This document shows positions 52,203-59,607 of a stretch of 64,000 nt of DNA, piece by piece. Location: assembly GCA_030654075.1 (NCBI GenBank), contig JAURYB010000079.1:18192-82191 (forward strand), given 5' to 3'. The stretch's first letter is position 1. Every line of letters begins with the position of its first letter. This DNA is from Bacteroidales bacterium. Its GTDB lineage: Bacteria; Bacteroidota; Bacteroidia; Bacteroidales; UBA4417. Made by a program: the position numbers and the translations under genes. The notes beneath the pieces are model-generated. The model did no database searches. It had not been told where the DNA came from and saw only the letters and a program-made list of their open reading frames with translations.

Positions 52203-52210
52203 CAAAAGTA
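52203..52210 (-). promoter_or_regulatory. Possible -7 element TACTTTTG for the sigma factor gene
   Basis: Perfect TAnnTTTG on the minus strand, but it would give a leader of about 180 bases and has no clear -33 element. Confidence 0.3.
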
Positions 52211-52305
52211 AAATTACAACAAATTTCACTTTTTTGTAACCTATGGTAAAAAGTTACGTCATATTGAGCAGAGAACAGAATTAAGAACTTTTTAATACAA
52301 TTATT

Positions 52306-52656
52306 ATGCAAAACGAAGGATTGTGGATTCCGATAGCATTTTTTGCAATGATACTAGGCATTGTATATATGTCGTACCGCAAAAAAGAACGTATGGCGCT
52401 GATTCAAAGTGGCCGCGATGCATCCATACTTAAAGAAGATGGCCGCTGCTATTCTTCACTCAAATGGGGGCTTTTGCTTTTTGGTGTAGGACTTGGACTG
52501 CTTATTGCCGAATTCATGGCTAAGTACGAAGTAATGTCGGACGAGGCAGCTTATTTCTCGATGGCTTCCATATTTGGTGGTATGGCGCTGATCATCGATT
52601 TTTTTATTGAGAAACACCGTAAAGAAGGCGAATCCGAGCCTACAAAGACTGAATAA
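52306..52656 (+). CDS. DUF6249-type small membrane protein
   Basis: The 116-residue protein has an N-terminal membrane segment (LWIPIAFFAMILGIVYMSYR), then KKERMALIQSGRDASIL, two more segments (about 50-67 and 79-97) and a charged tail. This is the pattern of DUF6249 proteins, often found beside ECF sigma/anti-sigma genes in Bacteroidota, as here (divergent arrangement). Function unknown. Confidence 0.75.
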   Translation: MQNEGLWIPIAFFAMILGIVYMSYRKKERMALIQSGRDASILKEDGRCYSSLKWGLLLFGVGLGLLIAEFMAKYEVMSDEAAYFSMASIFGGMALIIDFFIEKHRKEGESEPTKTE

Positions 52657-52680
52657 GATAAAAAATCTGGTTAGTTTTTT

Positions 52681-52720
52681 ATACCCTGCGGGATTTGTTT
52701 TCCGGAGGGTTTTTTATTTG
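52681..52720 (+). terminator. Terminator after the DUF6249-type gene
   Basis: Imperfect stem ACCCTGCGGGA / TCCGGAGGGT followed by TTTTTTATTT, 25 bases after the stop codon at 52656. Confidence 0.6.
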
Positions 52721-52897
52721 TATGTGTTAACCATGGAGGTACGGAGCCCAGAGAGGAACACGGAGAATATAAAATCTGTTTTTATCCGTCTTTTCTGAGT
52801 TATCCGCGTTCCAATCCGGGTTCAATTGGCATTCAGGAAACAACAGGTACTGTTTCTTAGGAGGATTGATATTAAATTCGTACGAATAGGGCCTGAT

Positions 52898-53611
52898 TTA
52901 TTTTAATTGCTTTACAACCTCTGCTTTTTCAATAAATCCGGTATTTGCCCAGATAAGTGTTTTATTCTTGTATATCTGTAAAACAGGTATGGCCTCAATT
53001 TTCAATTCTTTACAGAGTTGGCGGCTTTCGTCAGCATTAATACGAACTACTACCACTTTATCTGCCATGTCTCTTGATATTTCGTCCAGGTATGGTTTCA
53101 TTTTTTTGCAGGGAGCGCACCAGTCGGCATAATAATCTATCAACACCAATTTATCGGTAATGAGCAGTTTTTCAAATTGTTGCTTGCTCATTCCTGTTGA
53201 AGCAACAGTTCTATCGGTAGTTTCAGGAAGGCTGGAAGCTCTCCATTTCATCATGCCTCCGTTTAGCTCATACACTTCTTTAAACCCTATGGATTGCATA
53301 TATCTTACCGCATAGGTACTTCTGCTGCCGGTTAGGCAATAAACCAAAACCGGTTTTAATTTGTCGAGCGAAGCAATTTGATTTTCAAATCCGCTTTTAC
53401 TTATATCATAGTTTATAGCGTTTTTTAAATGGCCTTGCGAAAATTCTCCGGGAGTTCTCACATCAACAAGCGGTGCACCCGGGAGTTCTGAAATCTTTTT
53501 CGAAAACTCTGCCGCAGAAACAGAAGGATTGGACGGCGTTGATTGCCCGTTGGTGCAACTGTTGAGCAGTAATACGACTGTTGTAAAAATGATAGATATA
53601 TACTTTGTCAT
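52898..53611 (-). CDS. Rhodanese-thioredoxin fusion lipoprotein
   Basis: The 237-residue protein has a lipobox Cys19 (LLLNSCTNG), a rhodanese domain (about 30-130, with active-site CLTGSRST) and a thioredoxin domain (about 135-237, active site DWCAPCKKM). Rhodanese carries a persulfide; the fused thioredoxin could reduce it or a partner on the periplasmic side. It starts 4 bases after the stop of the upstream 82-residue membrane protein, so the two are co-transcribed. Confidence 0.9.
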   Translation of the reverse strand: MTKYISIIFTTVVLLLNSCTNGQSTPSNPSVSAAEFSKKISELPGAPLVDVRTPGEFSQGHLKNAINYDISKSGFENQIASLDKLKPVLVYCLTGSRSTYAVRYMQSIGFKEVYELNGGMMKWRASSLPETTDRTVASTGMSKQQFEKLLITDKLVLIDYYADWCAPCKKMKPYLDEISRDMADKVVVVRINADESRQLCKELKIEAIPVLQIYKNKTLIWANTGFIEKAEVVKQLK

Positions 53612-53615
53612 TTGA

Positions 53616-53864
53616 TTATTTTGTTTTTACATCTTCAAAACTAACATTCTCTTTGGCGTTTTGTTTGGGCTCTGCCGAACAATTTCCGCCCATACAATTT
53701 CCCGAGGCACAGCCAAAAGCGAACAAACCCATTGCGGCAAAATATCCGCCAAAGGCAATACCAAATAATTGCTGGCTCATGATTGACTGGATGATAACAA
53801 AAATCCCAACGATGAGATAGAATGCCCGTGTAAATGTCCAGTTTGTTAAAATTCTTTCTTTCAT
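53616..53864 (-). CDS. Small DUF2892-like inner membrane protein
   Basis: The 82-residue protein has two hydrophobic segments (FTRAFYLIVGIFVIIQSIM and IAFGGYFAAMGLFAFGCASG) and a Cys motif CASGNCMGGNC. This layout fits small YgaP-tail or DUF2892-type proteins found beside rhodaneses. The Cys cluster may take part in sulfur or metal transfer; that is inference from context. Confidence 0.7.
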   Translation of the reverse strand: MKERILTNWTFTRAFYLIVGIFVIIQSIMSQQLFGIAFGGYFAAMGLFAFGCASGNCMGGNCSAEPKQNAKENVSFEDVKTK

Positions 53865-54016
53865 GATACGTTGTGGTTCTGTTGTTAATTTACTGTGAAT
53901 ATTTATTTGGTCGGAAGTTCTCCTGAAAACTTTATTTATCTATAAAAGCAAGGCATGTTTGGCCGGTTTCCTTTAATCAGATATGACTTTGATTGAACCA
54001 AGCCTCCAAAAACTTT

Positions 54017-54080
54017 TTTCTTTTTTCTTCGGTCTTCCGACTCCTTTCTTCGGTCTTCGGTCTTCCGACTTCGGTCTTCC
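54017..54080. repeat. TTCGGTCTTCCGAC short repeat
   Basis: Degenerate units of CTTCGGTCTTCCGACT repeated about four times in the 254-base gap between the two rhodanese loci. Its complement is a GTCGGAA heptamer family. Confidence 0.5.
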
Positions 54081-54118
54081 AGCCTTTTATAAACAATTTA
54101 CATTCAATTCGAGGTTGA

Positions 54119-54430
54119 TCACAATTTGTTTTGCAAACGATTTATTCCGCCTCCGTTATAAACTTCTGTATAACCGTTCGATTTTAAAATATTTTTAGCA
54201 GCCGCACTTCTCATCCCTGACTCGCAGCAGGTAATAATAGGTTTTGATTTGTTTTTTAACTTGTGAAGACTATTGCCAAGTTGCTCAACGGCTATATTTA
54301 GCGAGCCTCTTATGTGTCCGCTTGCATATTCTCCTTTAGTGCGTACATCTAAAATTATAGCACCATCTTTAACAAGTTGTGCATAATCGGTTTTTTCTTT
54401 AGTGAATAATCGTATAATCGATTCAAACAT
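54119..54430 (-). CDS. Rhodanese-like protein
   Basis: A single rhodanese domain of 104 residues from the ATG at 54430 (MFESIIRLF); an earlier start at 54493 adds a basic low-complexity stretch. Active site ITCCESGMRSA, with LDVRTKGEYASGHIRGSLNI as the entrance motif. It is close to the rhodanese-thioredoxin operon and a Crp/Fnr-type regulator, suggesting a sulfur- or redox-linked group. Confidence 0.85.
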   Translation of the reverse strand: MFESIIRLFTKEKTDYAQLVKDGAIILDVRTKGEYASGHIRGSLNIAVEQLGNSLHKLKNKSKPIITCCESGMRSAAAKNILKSNGYTEVYNGGGINRLQNKL

Positions 54431-54720
54431 TTTCTTTCTGAATTTTGGTTTTAGATTAGTTTCTTTCTTTAGGGTTGAGATTGTGAAGGGCAAAAGCGCT
54501 TTTGACTTGTCAGGATAAAAACACCTTCAAGAATTAAAAGTTCAGTTCCAACAGTTTGAAATCTGATTTGTGAACTACAAACCTGTAAGAGCCATGAGAA
54601 AATGAATTCTTACCACTTTATCGATGGTTCCCATATTTTATTTCACTTTGATAGGATCAGGGTGAGCAAAATAATTTTTACAAAAGTCATACCTTGAAAT
54701 TTGCTGTGCAGTAACATTTG

Positions 54721-55341
54721 TTACACAAGGGAAATTTTATTTCTGCCCAGTTTTACCAGGCCCTCGTCCTCCATTTGTTTAAGTAGTCTCGAAACCACTA
54801 CACGGGCTGTTCCCAACTCATTAGCCAGTTGTTCATGGGTTACATTCAGGGTGTTGTTGTTCATTAATTCGCATTTCTTCTTTATAAAAATAAATAGTCG
54901 TTCATCTAATTTTTTGAACGCGATTGCATTAACTGTATCTAATAATTCTTCGAAGCGCTCGTGATACAAGCGAAAAATATAATCTAACCATTCGGGAAAT
55001 TCTTTAATGAGCAGTCCAACCTTGTCTATAGGGATAAACAGTATTTGTGTTTCTTCCTCAGCAAGGACTTTTACTTTGCTTGTATTGTGGTGCATTCCAT
55101 CTAAAAACGACATAATACAACTTTCGCCGGAAGTGATATAAAAAAGCAGGATTTCTCTTCCTTCATCATCCATGCGCATTACCCTGACACTTCCGTTTGT
55201 TACTATTGGTATGGCTTTTATATATACATTTTCATTAAATATTACAGCCCCTTCCGCGAATATTTTGGTAAATCCGAATTCGTTCAGCCGTTCGATTATC
55301 AACGGTGAGGATTTAAATTCAGTGATTTCATTTAATTTCAT
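54721..55341 (-). CDS. Crp/Fnr family transcriptional regulator
   Basis: The 206-residue regulator has an N-terminal cyclic-nucleotide-binding fold (FAEGAVIFNENVYIKAIPIVTNGSVRVMR) and a C-terminal winged helix (THEQLANELGTARVVVSRLLKQMEDEGLVKLGRNKI). No Fnr-type cysteine cluster is seen, so it is not an iron-sulfur oxygen sensor. A perfect TATCTTTG element at 55346-55353 puts the transcription start at or next to the ATG, suggesting a leaderless mRNA. It probably controls the neighbouring rhodanese genes. Confidence 0.9.
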   Translation of the reverse strand: MKLNEITEFKSSPLIIERLNEFGFTKIFAEGAVIFNENVYIKAIPIVTNGSVRVMRMDDEGREILLFYITSGESCIMSFLDGMHHNTSKVKVLAEEETQILFIPIDKVGLLIKEFPEWLDYIFRLYHERFEELLDTVNAIAFKKLDERLFIFIKKKCELMNNNTLNVTHEQLANELGTARVVVSRLLKQMEDEGLVKLGRNKISLV

Positions 55342-55345
55342 AATA

Positions 55346-55353
55346 CAAAGATA
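55346..55353 (-). promoter_or_regulatory. -7 element TATCTTTG directly before the crp-like ATG
   Basis: Only four bases separate the end of the element from the ATG at 55341, so the message would be leaderless or nearly so. Confidence 0.55.
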
Positions 55354-55593
55354 GATTATATTGCATGATGGTCAGGCTTATGTGGTCATTGGCAAAAAGA
55401 CATTTCGGAGTGTAAGCCGGGTAAAATTCAGATAAAAACTATTGCAATCAGCACAAATTTCACAATAGGAGACAACGTCGAACTATCTGCTATAGTTGGG
55501 TTAACGCCAATCTGTCAATATTTGTTGATCAGAGTTTTATACTTGGAAAACATTATATTTGGTTTATTTGAAACGCTTAAGAATAATTTGGAA

Positions 55594-56148
55594 TTAAAGT
55601 ACAACTGAAAATACATTTGCATACAAAGGTCCTTCGCGCCTTAGAATACTTTCGTAAAGGATAATTTCAGTAACTTTTTCTTCCTGAATTGCAATAGTAT
55701 TGTATTTGCCTATTATCTTTTGAAAAAGTGGTTTATCCTTTAGTTCCTTAATACGGCCAATGGTAAGATGGGGAATAAAATTCTGGCGATCCTGTTCCCA
55801 GCCGTATTTTGAAAGTTCGGTAAAGATATTTTGAGCCAGGTCTTCAAGTATGCTATTCTTCTCTATTCCAAACCAAATAACTTTCGGATCATAATGGCTG
55901 CCAAAGATACCTGTATTTGCTATTTTAAGGCTAAACGGTTTTGATTGAGCTACCACCGTTTCAATTGACTGCCTGATTACCGGAATTTTAGTTTCATCTG
56001 TTTCGCCAAAGAATTTCAGTGTAAGGTGCGTGTTTTCGGGTTCTATCCATTTAATTCGTTCATGCCCGAGAGATGAAGAGATTTCATTAAACAGGCTGAT
56101 ATAGCGGGGCGAAGGATGTATTTTAATGGCTGCAAACAGGCGCTTCAT
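55594..56148 (-). CDS. thpR: RNA 2',3'-cyclic phosphodiesterase
   Basis: 2H phosphoesterase superfamily member of 184 residues (ThpR/LigT). The two HxTx motifs are HLTLKF and HLTIGR, separated by about 85 residues as expected. KRLFAAIKI and FGSHYDPKVIWFGIE are family-typical. It hydrolyses 2',3'-cyclic phosphates in RNA. It diverges from tRNA-Ala, whose -33 element lies in its upstream gap. Confidence 0.92.
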   Translation of the reverse strand: MKRLFAAIKIHPSPRYISLFNEISSSLGHERIKWIEPENTHLTLKFFGETDETKIPVIRQSIETVVAQSKPFSLKIANTGIFGSHYDPKVIWFGIEKNSILEDLAQNIFTELSKYGWEQDRQNFIPHLTIGRIKELKDKPLFQKIIGKYNTIAIQEEKVTEIILYESILRREGPLYANVFSVVL

Positions 56149-56163
56149 AAATAATAATCTTAT

Positions 56164-56196
56164 TTTGTGTAAAATTAGGAAAGTTTCTTAATTTTG
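56164..56196 (+). promoter_or_regulatory. Promoter of tRNA-Ala (TTTG-N21-TAATTTTG)
   Basis: TTTG at 56164-56167 and TAATTTTG at 56189-56196, 12 bases before the tRNA. Confidence 0.7.
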
Positions 56197-56208
56197 CCTC
56201 TCTGTTTC

Positions 56209-56282
56209 GGGGTGTTAGCTCAGTTGGCTAGAGCGCTTGCCTGGCAGGCAAGAGGTCAGGGGTTCGACTCCCCTACACTCCA
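56209..56282 (+). tRNA. tRNA-Ala (GGC anticodon)
   Basis: Acceptor GGGGTGT / ACACTCC has the G3-T70 (G3:U70) pair that identifies tRNA-Ala. The anticodon stem CTTGC/GCAAG encloses CTGGCAG, giving anticodon GGC. The T loop is TTCGACT. No encoded CCA. Confidence 0.96.
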
Positions 56283-56306
56283 CTTTTTAACCGGAATAGA
56301 AATTAA

Positions 56307-56346
56307 AAAGCGCTGTATATTGTTAATATACAGCGCTTTGTTTTTT
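56307..56346 (+). terminator. Terminator after tRNA-Ala
   Basis: Long stem AAAGCGCTGTATATT / AATATACAGCGCTTT with a three-base loop, followed by GTTTTTTAT. Confidence 0.85.
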
Positions 56347-56447
56347 ATCTACTCCTAGTTTTTACATATTATTACTGGATATTCTCTTAGTACATGACAA
56401 TTTTTGAAAATAGATTTAACAAACTGATGATCAATATAATATGTTAT

Positions 56448-56986
56448 TTAAAAAGGATATTCAGTATCATTGTTAAAAAATGCTATTGGATTTGTCCCTG
56501 CCAGAACACCATATTCAGTTATTACATTTTTATAGAGAACATCTAGCCTTTCGCTAATATGATTGGATACAATCGCTGAGAATCCAATACTTGATTCATC
56601 AATACAGTCCGACTCAACATCCCAAAAATCATAATACCAAGTCTCCCCGGCCTCGCTGATAACATCCCTGAAAAGAATCCCTGAAGTGAATGTACGAACT
56701 GGTCAGCGTGACACCAAATAAATATATTATTGGACTTTTTTCTTAGTGATTCAACCATAGAACCATCAATAACATAAGAACCACAATCCGGAAATTGGTT
56801 CACCGAAAGTAATTCTATTGGTGAACCGTGACCTAGCATTATGACCTGGTCGTGGCTGTCAATGTGTTTCTGCAACTCTGCTTTTGTTATTCCACCGGTA
56901 ATGACAGTTTTGCTTGTCAGGGTTGCATAAATTCCAGTCAGGAATTTGGTGGTTTCGTCTTTAGGGTGAACAATAAGTGGCTTCAT
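56448..56986 (-). pseudogene. Frameshifted hypothetical gene with His and Cys motifs
   Basis: The first frame (56986 down to about 56660) encodes MKPLIVHPKDETTKFL ... IMLGHGSP ... NNIFIWCHADQFVHSLQGFFSGM. A second frame then continues as ISEAGETWYYDFWDVESD ... GTNPIAFFNNDTEYPF and stops at 56448. Restoring one T after GGGATG, near 56660-56663, would join them as GFFSGMFISEAGETWYYDFW. The upstream frame alone would run on to 56543 with an unlikely tail. HGSP and IWCHAD, each after a hydrophobic strand, resemble the His-Cys pair of caspase-like folds; this is only a suggestion. Either a decayed gene or a sequencing error. Confidence 0.7.
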
Positions 56987-57210
56987 ACAGGCTAATAGAG
57001 CCAGCTTAACGAAAACGCGCTATAGGTGCGGAAAAAGAAAGTAAATGTTATAAAAGTGATCCGTATTTTCCAATGGGACTGACATAAAAACAGCGAATGG
57101 AGTAGTTTAGAGTGTTTAATATACCCTAAAATTGTCGCTTTCCGTCAAATGGAGTGAGTGATAAACCACGAATGTAAAATTAAGATTCTGGCGTGAATCT
57201 CGCATAAACG

Positions 57211-57243
57211 AAAAAACCACCTACAAAAGACTTGTAAGTGGTT
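57211..57243 (-). terminator. Terminator of the interrupted tRNA-Asn
   Basis: Minus-strand stem AACCACTTACAA / TTGTAGGTGGTT followed by TTTTT. It is close in form to the hairpin behind tRNA-Gln, so this end of the tRNA locus is ancestral chromosome. Confidence 0.7.
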
Positions 57244-57253
57244 GATTTTGAGG

Positions 57254-57299
57254 CTCCCCCTTCAGGACTTGAACCTGAGACCCTCTGATTAACAGTCAG
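57254..57299 (-). other. tRNA-Asn 3' remnant = island attachment site
   Basis: From the anticodon 5' stem (CTGA, loop CTGTTAA, anticodon GTT) through variable loop, T arm (TCAGG TTCAAGT CCTGA), acceptor 3' strand AGGGGGA, discriminator G and CC, this matches tRNA-Asn. No D arm or acceptor 5' strand precedes it, and similarity stops at 57300. An integrase gene starts 180 bases further on. This is the expected layout of an attachment site where an element entered the anticodon region of a tRNA gene; the rebuilt tRNA should lie at the far end of the element, right of the window. Confidence 0.75.
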
Positions 57300-57319
57300 T
57301 TAAGCCATTACATTTGAAC

Positions 57320-57339
57320 ATGTATGATCATGTATGATT
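57320..57339. repeat. Direct repeat ATGTATGATC/ATGTATGATT next to the attachment site
   Basis: Two tandem 10-base copies just inside the element, between the tRNA remnant and the integrase promoter. Possible arm-type integrase binding sites. Confidence 0.45.
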
Positions 57340-57429
57340 TGACACTATATTTCCTGATAATAAAAGACTTACACATACTATTTTAACTGATTTAAAAAAT
57401 TAGATGTACTAAAATAATCGAAGATAAAC

Positions 57430-57437
57430 TATATTTG
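57430..57437 (+). promoter_or_regulatory. -7 element TATATTTG of the integrase gene
   Basis: Perfect TAnnTTTG. It overlaps the upstream TTG at 57435 and therefore shows that the integrase starts at the ATG at 57477, giving a leader of about 35 bases. Confidence 0.6.
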
Positions 57438-57476
57438 TGTTTCCAATCGTGTGTCCAATTTTTATCCTCTCTATTT

Positions 57477-58724
57477 ATGGAAAATACCATTTATTGCACC
57501 CTCTTGAAAAAATACAAAAACAAGGTAGGTAAATATAATGTAAAACTTTGTGTTTATTTAAATCGAGAACGTCATTATATTCAAACTAAGATTGATCTAA
57601 CAAAGGAAGAGTGGGCTAAATTAGATAATAAACAGCTAAAAGATAAAACTTTAATCGAAGCTAGGAATGCAATAAAAGAAATCGAATCTACTGGACGAAA
57701 GGTATTAAAGAAAAACGAAAACCTGTCATTCGAACAATTTGAAAAAGCCTATTACAATGAAATTAATAAGATAAAAAAAGACAATGACATTTTCCGATGG
57801 TTCGATGAGTATCAACAATATCTTATTGATAAAAACCGACCCACATCTTATTGCGATCATATTATAACCTCGAAAAATTCATTTAAGGAATTTAAAACTA
57901 AAATATATTTTTCTCAATTGACAGTGGATTTTCTTGAACGATATAGGGATTCTATGAAATCCAAGGTTGAAGATCCAAGCGTAGAATCATATTTGAGAGA
58001 TCTTCGGACAGTATATAACTATGCAATTAAAAAGAATGCAGTTAGTAATGACAGATACCCATTTGGCAAAGGTGGTTTTACTATTGGATCCACTGTTTCC
58101 AGAAAGAAAACTCTTTCAAAATCACAGATTATTTCGCTGAGAGAATTAAAACTCCCAAAAGATTCACGGATTGAATGGGGTAGAGATATTTTTGTGTTCC
58201 AGTACTTCAGTAATGGCCTTAACATGATTGATCTATGTAAATTGAAAGAAAAAGATATTGATAAGACCGATGAAGGGGTTTTCATGGATTTTATCCGGAC
58301 AAAAACACAAGGCACCAAAGTTCACAGTATAAAAATTCGTGTTGAATTAACTCCAGAAGCTCTTGATGTCATTAACAAATGGGGAAATAATGATAGAAAG
58401 GAAGATGACTTCATATTCCCATATTTCAATTCTCTTAAATCGTTAAATGGAAAAGAGCGGAATGAAGAGGAAAGAAAAATAGTTGGTTATGTAACTCGAA
58501 ATCTAAATAGACAATTGAAACACATTAGTAAGGAATTAGAACTTACATTCGAACTTACTTCAGGTATTGCTCGTCATACATACGCCACAGTTCTGAAAAA
58601 TGAAGGTCTATCTCCTTCAATAATTGGCCCCACTATGGGTCACACAAATGCTAAAACAACTGAAATGTATCTTGATTCAATTGGAGATGATCTAATCAGA
58701 GAAATTTCAAAAAAGCTATATTAA
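57477..58724 (+). CDS. Tyrosine recombinase (integrase) of the island
   Basis: The 415-residue protein has the Bacteroidota integrase plan: arm-binding N-terminus (YNVKLCVYLNRERHYIQTKIDLTKEEW), SAM-like core-binding domain (FRWFDEYQQYLIDKNRPTSYCDHIITSKNSFKEF), and catalytic domain. Catalytic residues seen: Arg in GIARHTYATVL, His in MGHTNAKTTEMY and nucleophile Tyr in TEMYLDSI. The usual first Arg position is Asn (SNGLNMIDLCKL), comparable to IntDOT, which also lacks it. The usual His of HxxR is Gly (TSGIARH). It likely inserts the element into tRNA-Asn. Confidence 0.92.
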   Translation: MENTIYCTLLKKYKNKVGKYNVKLCVYLNRERHYIQTKIDLTKEEWAKLDNKQLKDKTLIEARNAIKEIESTGRKVLKKNENLSFEQFEKAYYNEINKIKKDNDIFRWFDEYQQYLIDKNRPTSYCDHIITSKNSFKEFKTKIYFSQLTVDFLERYRDSMKSKVEDPSVESYLRDLRTVYNYAIKKNAVSNDRYPFGKGGFTIGSTVSRKKTLSKSQIISLRELKLPKDSRIEWGRDIFVFQYFSNGLNMIDLCKLKEKDIDKTDEGVFMDFIRTKTQGTKVHSIKIRVELTPEALDVINKWGNNDRKEDDFIFPYFNSLKSLNGKERNEEERKIVGYVTRNLNRQLKHISKELELTFELTSGIARHTYATVLKNEGLSPSIIGPTMGHTNAKTTEMYLDSIGDDLIREISKKLY

Positions 58725-59324
58725 TTACTTCCTTTTAATAGTTGACCTTGAACTTTTCCCAATCTGTACCATTGCCAGTTTAGATTCACTACCATGCTGT
58801 TTTTTCCACTCTTCTATCTTAAACCTGTTAAACATATATTTCCCCTTTGGTTTCTCATAAGGGAGATCTCCATTTCTACACAATTCACGAATGTAGTTTT
58901 TACTGTATGGTAAAATTGAACATAGAAAATCGATATCTCCTGCATCCATACTTTTATACTTATCAATAGCTTGTATATTATTTAAATGATCGTTGTTCCC
59001 CATAGAATCTGACATTGCAGCAACTATTGCTTTCTCAGGGGTTATAATTTTAGGGTTAAGAGATGCGTGTTTCTCCTCAATGCCAGTTATACCTTTTTCG
59101 AGATGGTAGTCAATCAATTTATATAGATTCTTAATTTGGTTTCTATAGTTCAAGATTCTTAAACCAGATTCATCCCCAAATTGATCATTTATACTATCAA
59201 TAAGTTCTGTTAGCCGCACCAATAGTGTTTCTGTGTCAGACTTGTCAAGAAATTCATAAAGTTCAATCAAATTTTTCATAATATTATTCAGCGTTCTTTC
59301 TGAATTATATCCTTTGAAAAACAT
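58725..59324 (-). CDS. Hypothetical protein with C-terminal excisionase-like helix-turn-helix
   Basis: The 199-residue protein (or 184 from the Met at residue 16, MKNLIELYEFLDK) has a helical N-terminal part and a C-terminal motif SKNYIRELCRNGDLPYEKPKGKYMFNRFKIEEWKKQH, which resembles MerR/excisionase-type winged helices. Its stop codon directly abuts that of the convergent integrase gene. It may be a directionality factor or a regulator of the element. Confidence 0.65.
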   Translation of the reverse strand: MFFKGYNSERTLNNIMKNLIELYEFLDKSDTETLLVRLTELIDSINDQFGDESGLRILNYRNQIKNLYKLIDYHLEKGITGIEEKHASLNPKIITPEKAIVAAMSDSMGNNDHLNNIQAIDKYKSMDAGDIDFLCSILPYSKNYIRELCRNGDLPYEKPKGKYMFNRFKIEEWKKQHGSESKLAMVQIGKSSRSTIKRK

Positions 59325-59532
59325 GAAGTTTATTTTTATTTAAGCCAATTTATATTTTTATATATCATTGATATTCAATGCATAAAAATACTTCCATTGT
59401 CAAATCAGCAAATAATATATTGGCTATTTTAACTATTTCTTTATATACTAATCATTTTTCAAAATAAATGTTGTTGGTTTAATTACCATTTTAATCATTT
59501 AGTATTGGACTAATCACAATTAATTATCTGAT

Positions 59533-59564
59533 TTTGAATCCGTAATAGGAAAGCAGTATATTTG
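59533..59564 (+). promoter_or_regulatory. Promoter TTTG-N20-TATATTTG of the TPR gene
   Basis: TTTG 59533-59536 and TATATTTG 59557-59564 with the standard 20-base spacing, about 45 bases before the ATG at 59608. The rest of the gap 59325-59532 is plain AT-rich DNA. Confidence 0.65.
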
Positions 59565-59607
59565 ATGTGTAGAAATACATTGCAAAATCAGAAGTAACTA
59601 TTGAGAG

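Noticed and set aside
57435..57476. Upstream TTG start for the integrase giving 14 extra residues
   Set aside because: The TTG lies inside the perfect -7 element TATATTTG (57430-57437), so it is not transcribed. The ATG at 57477 fits.
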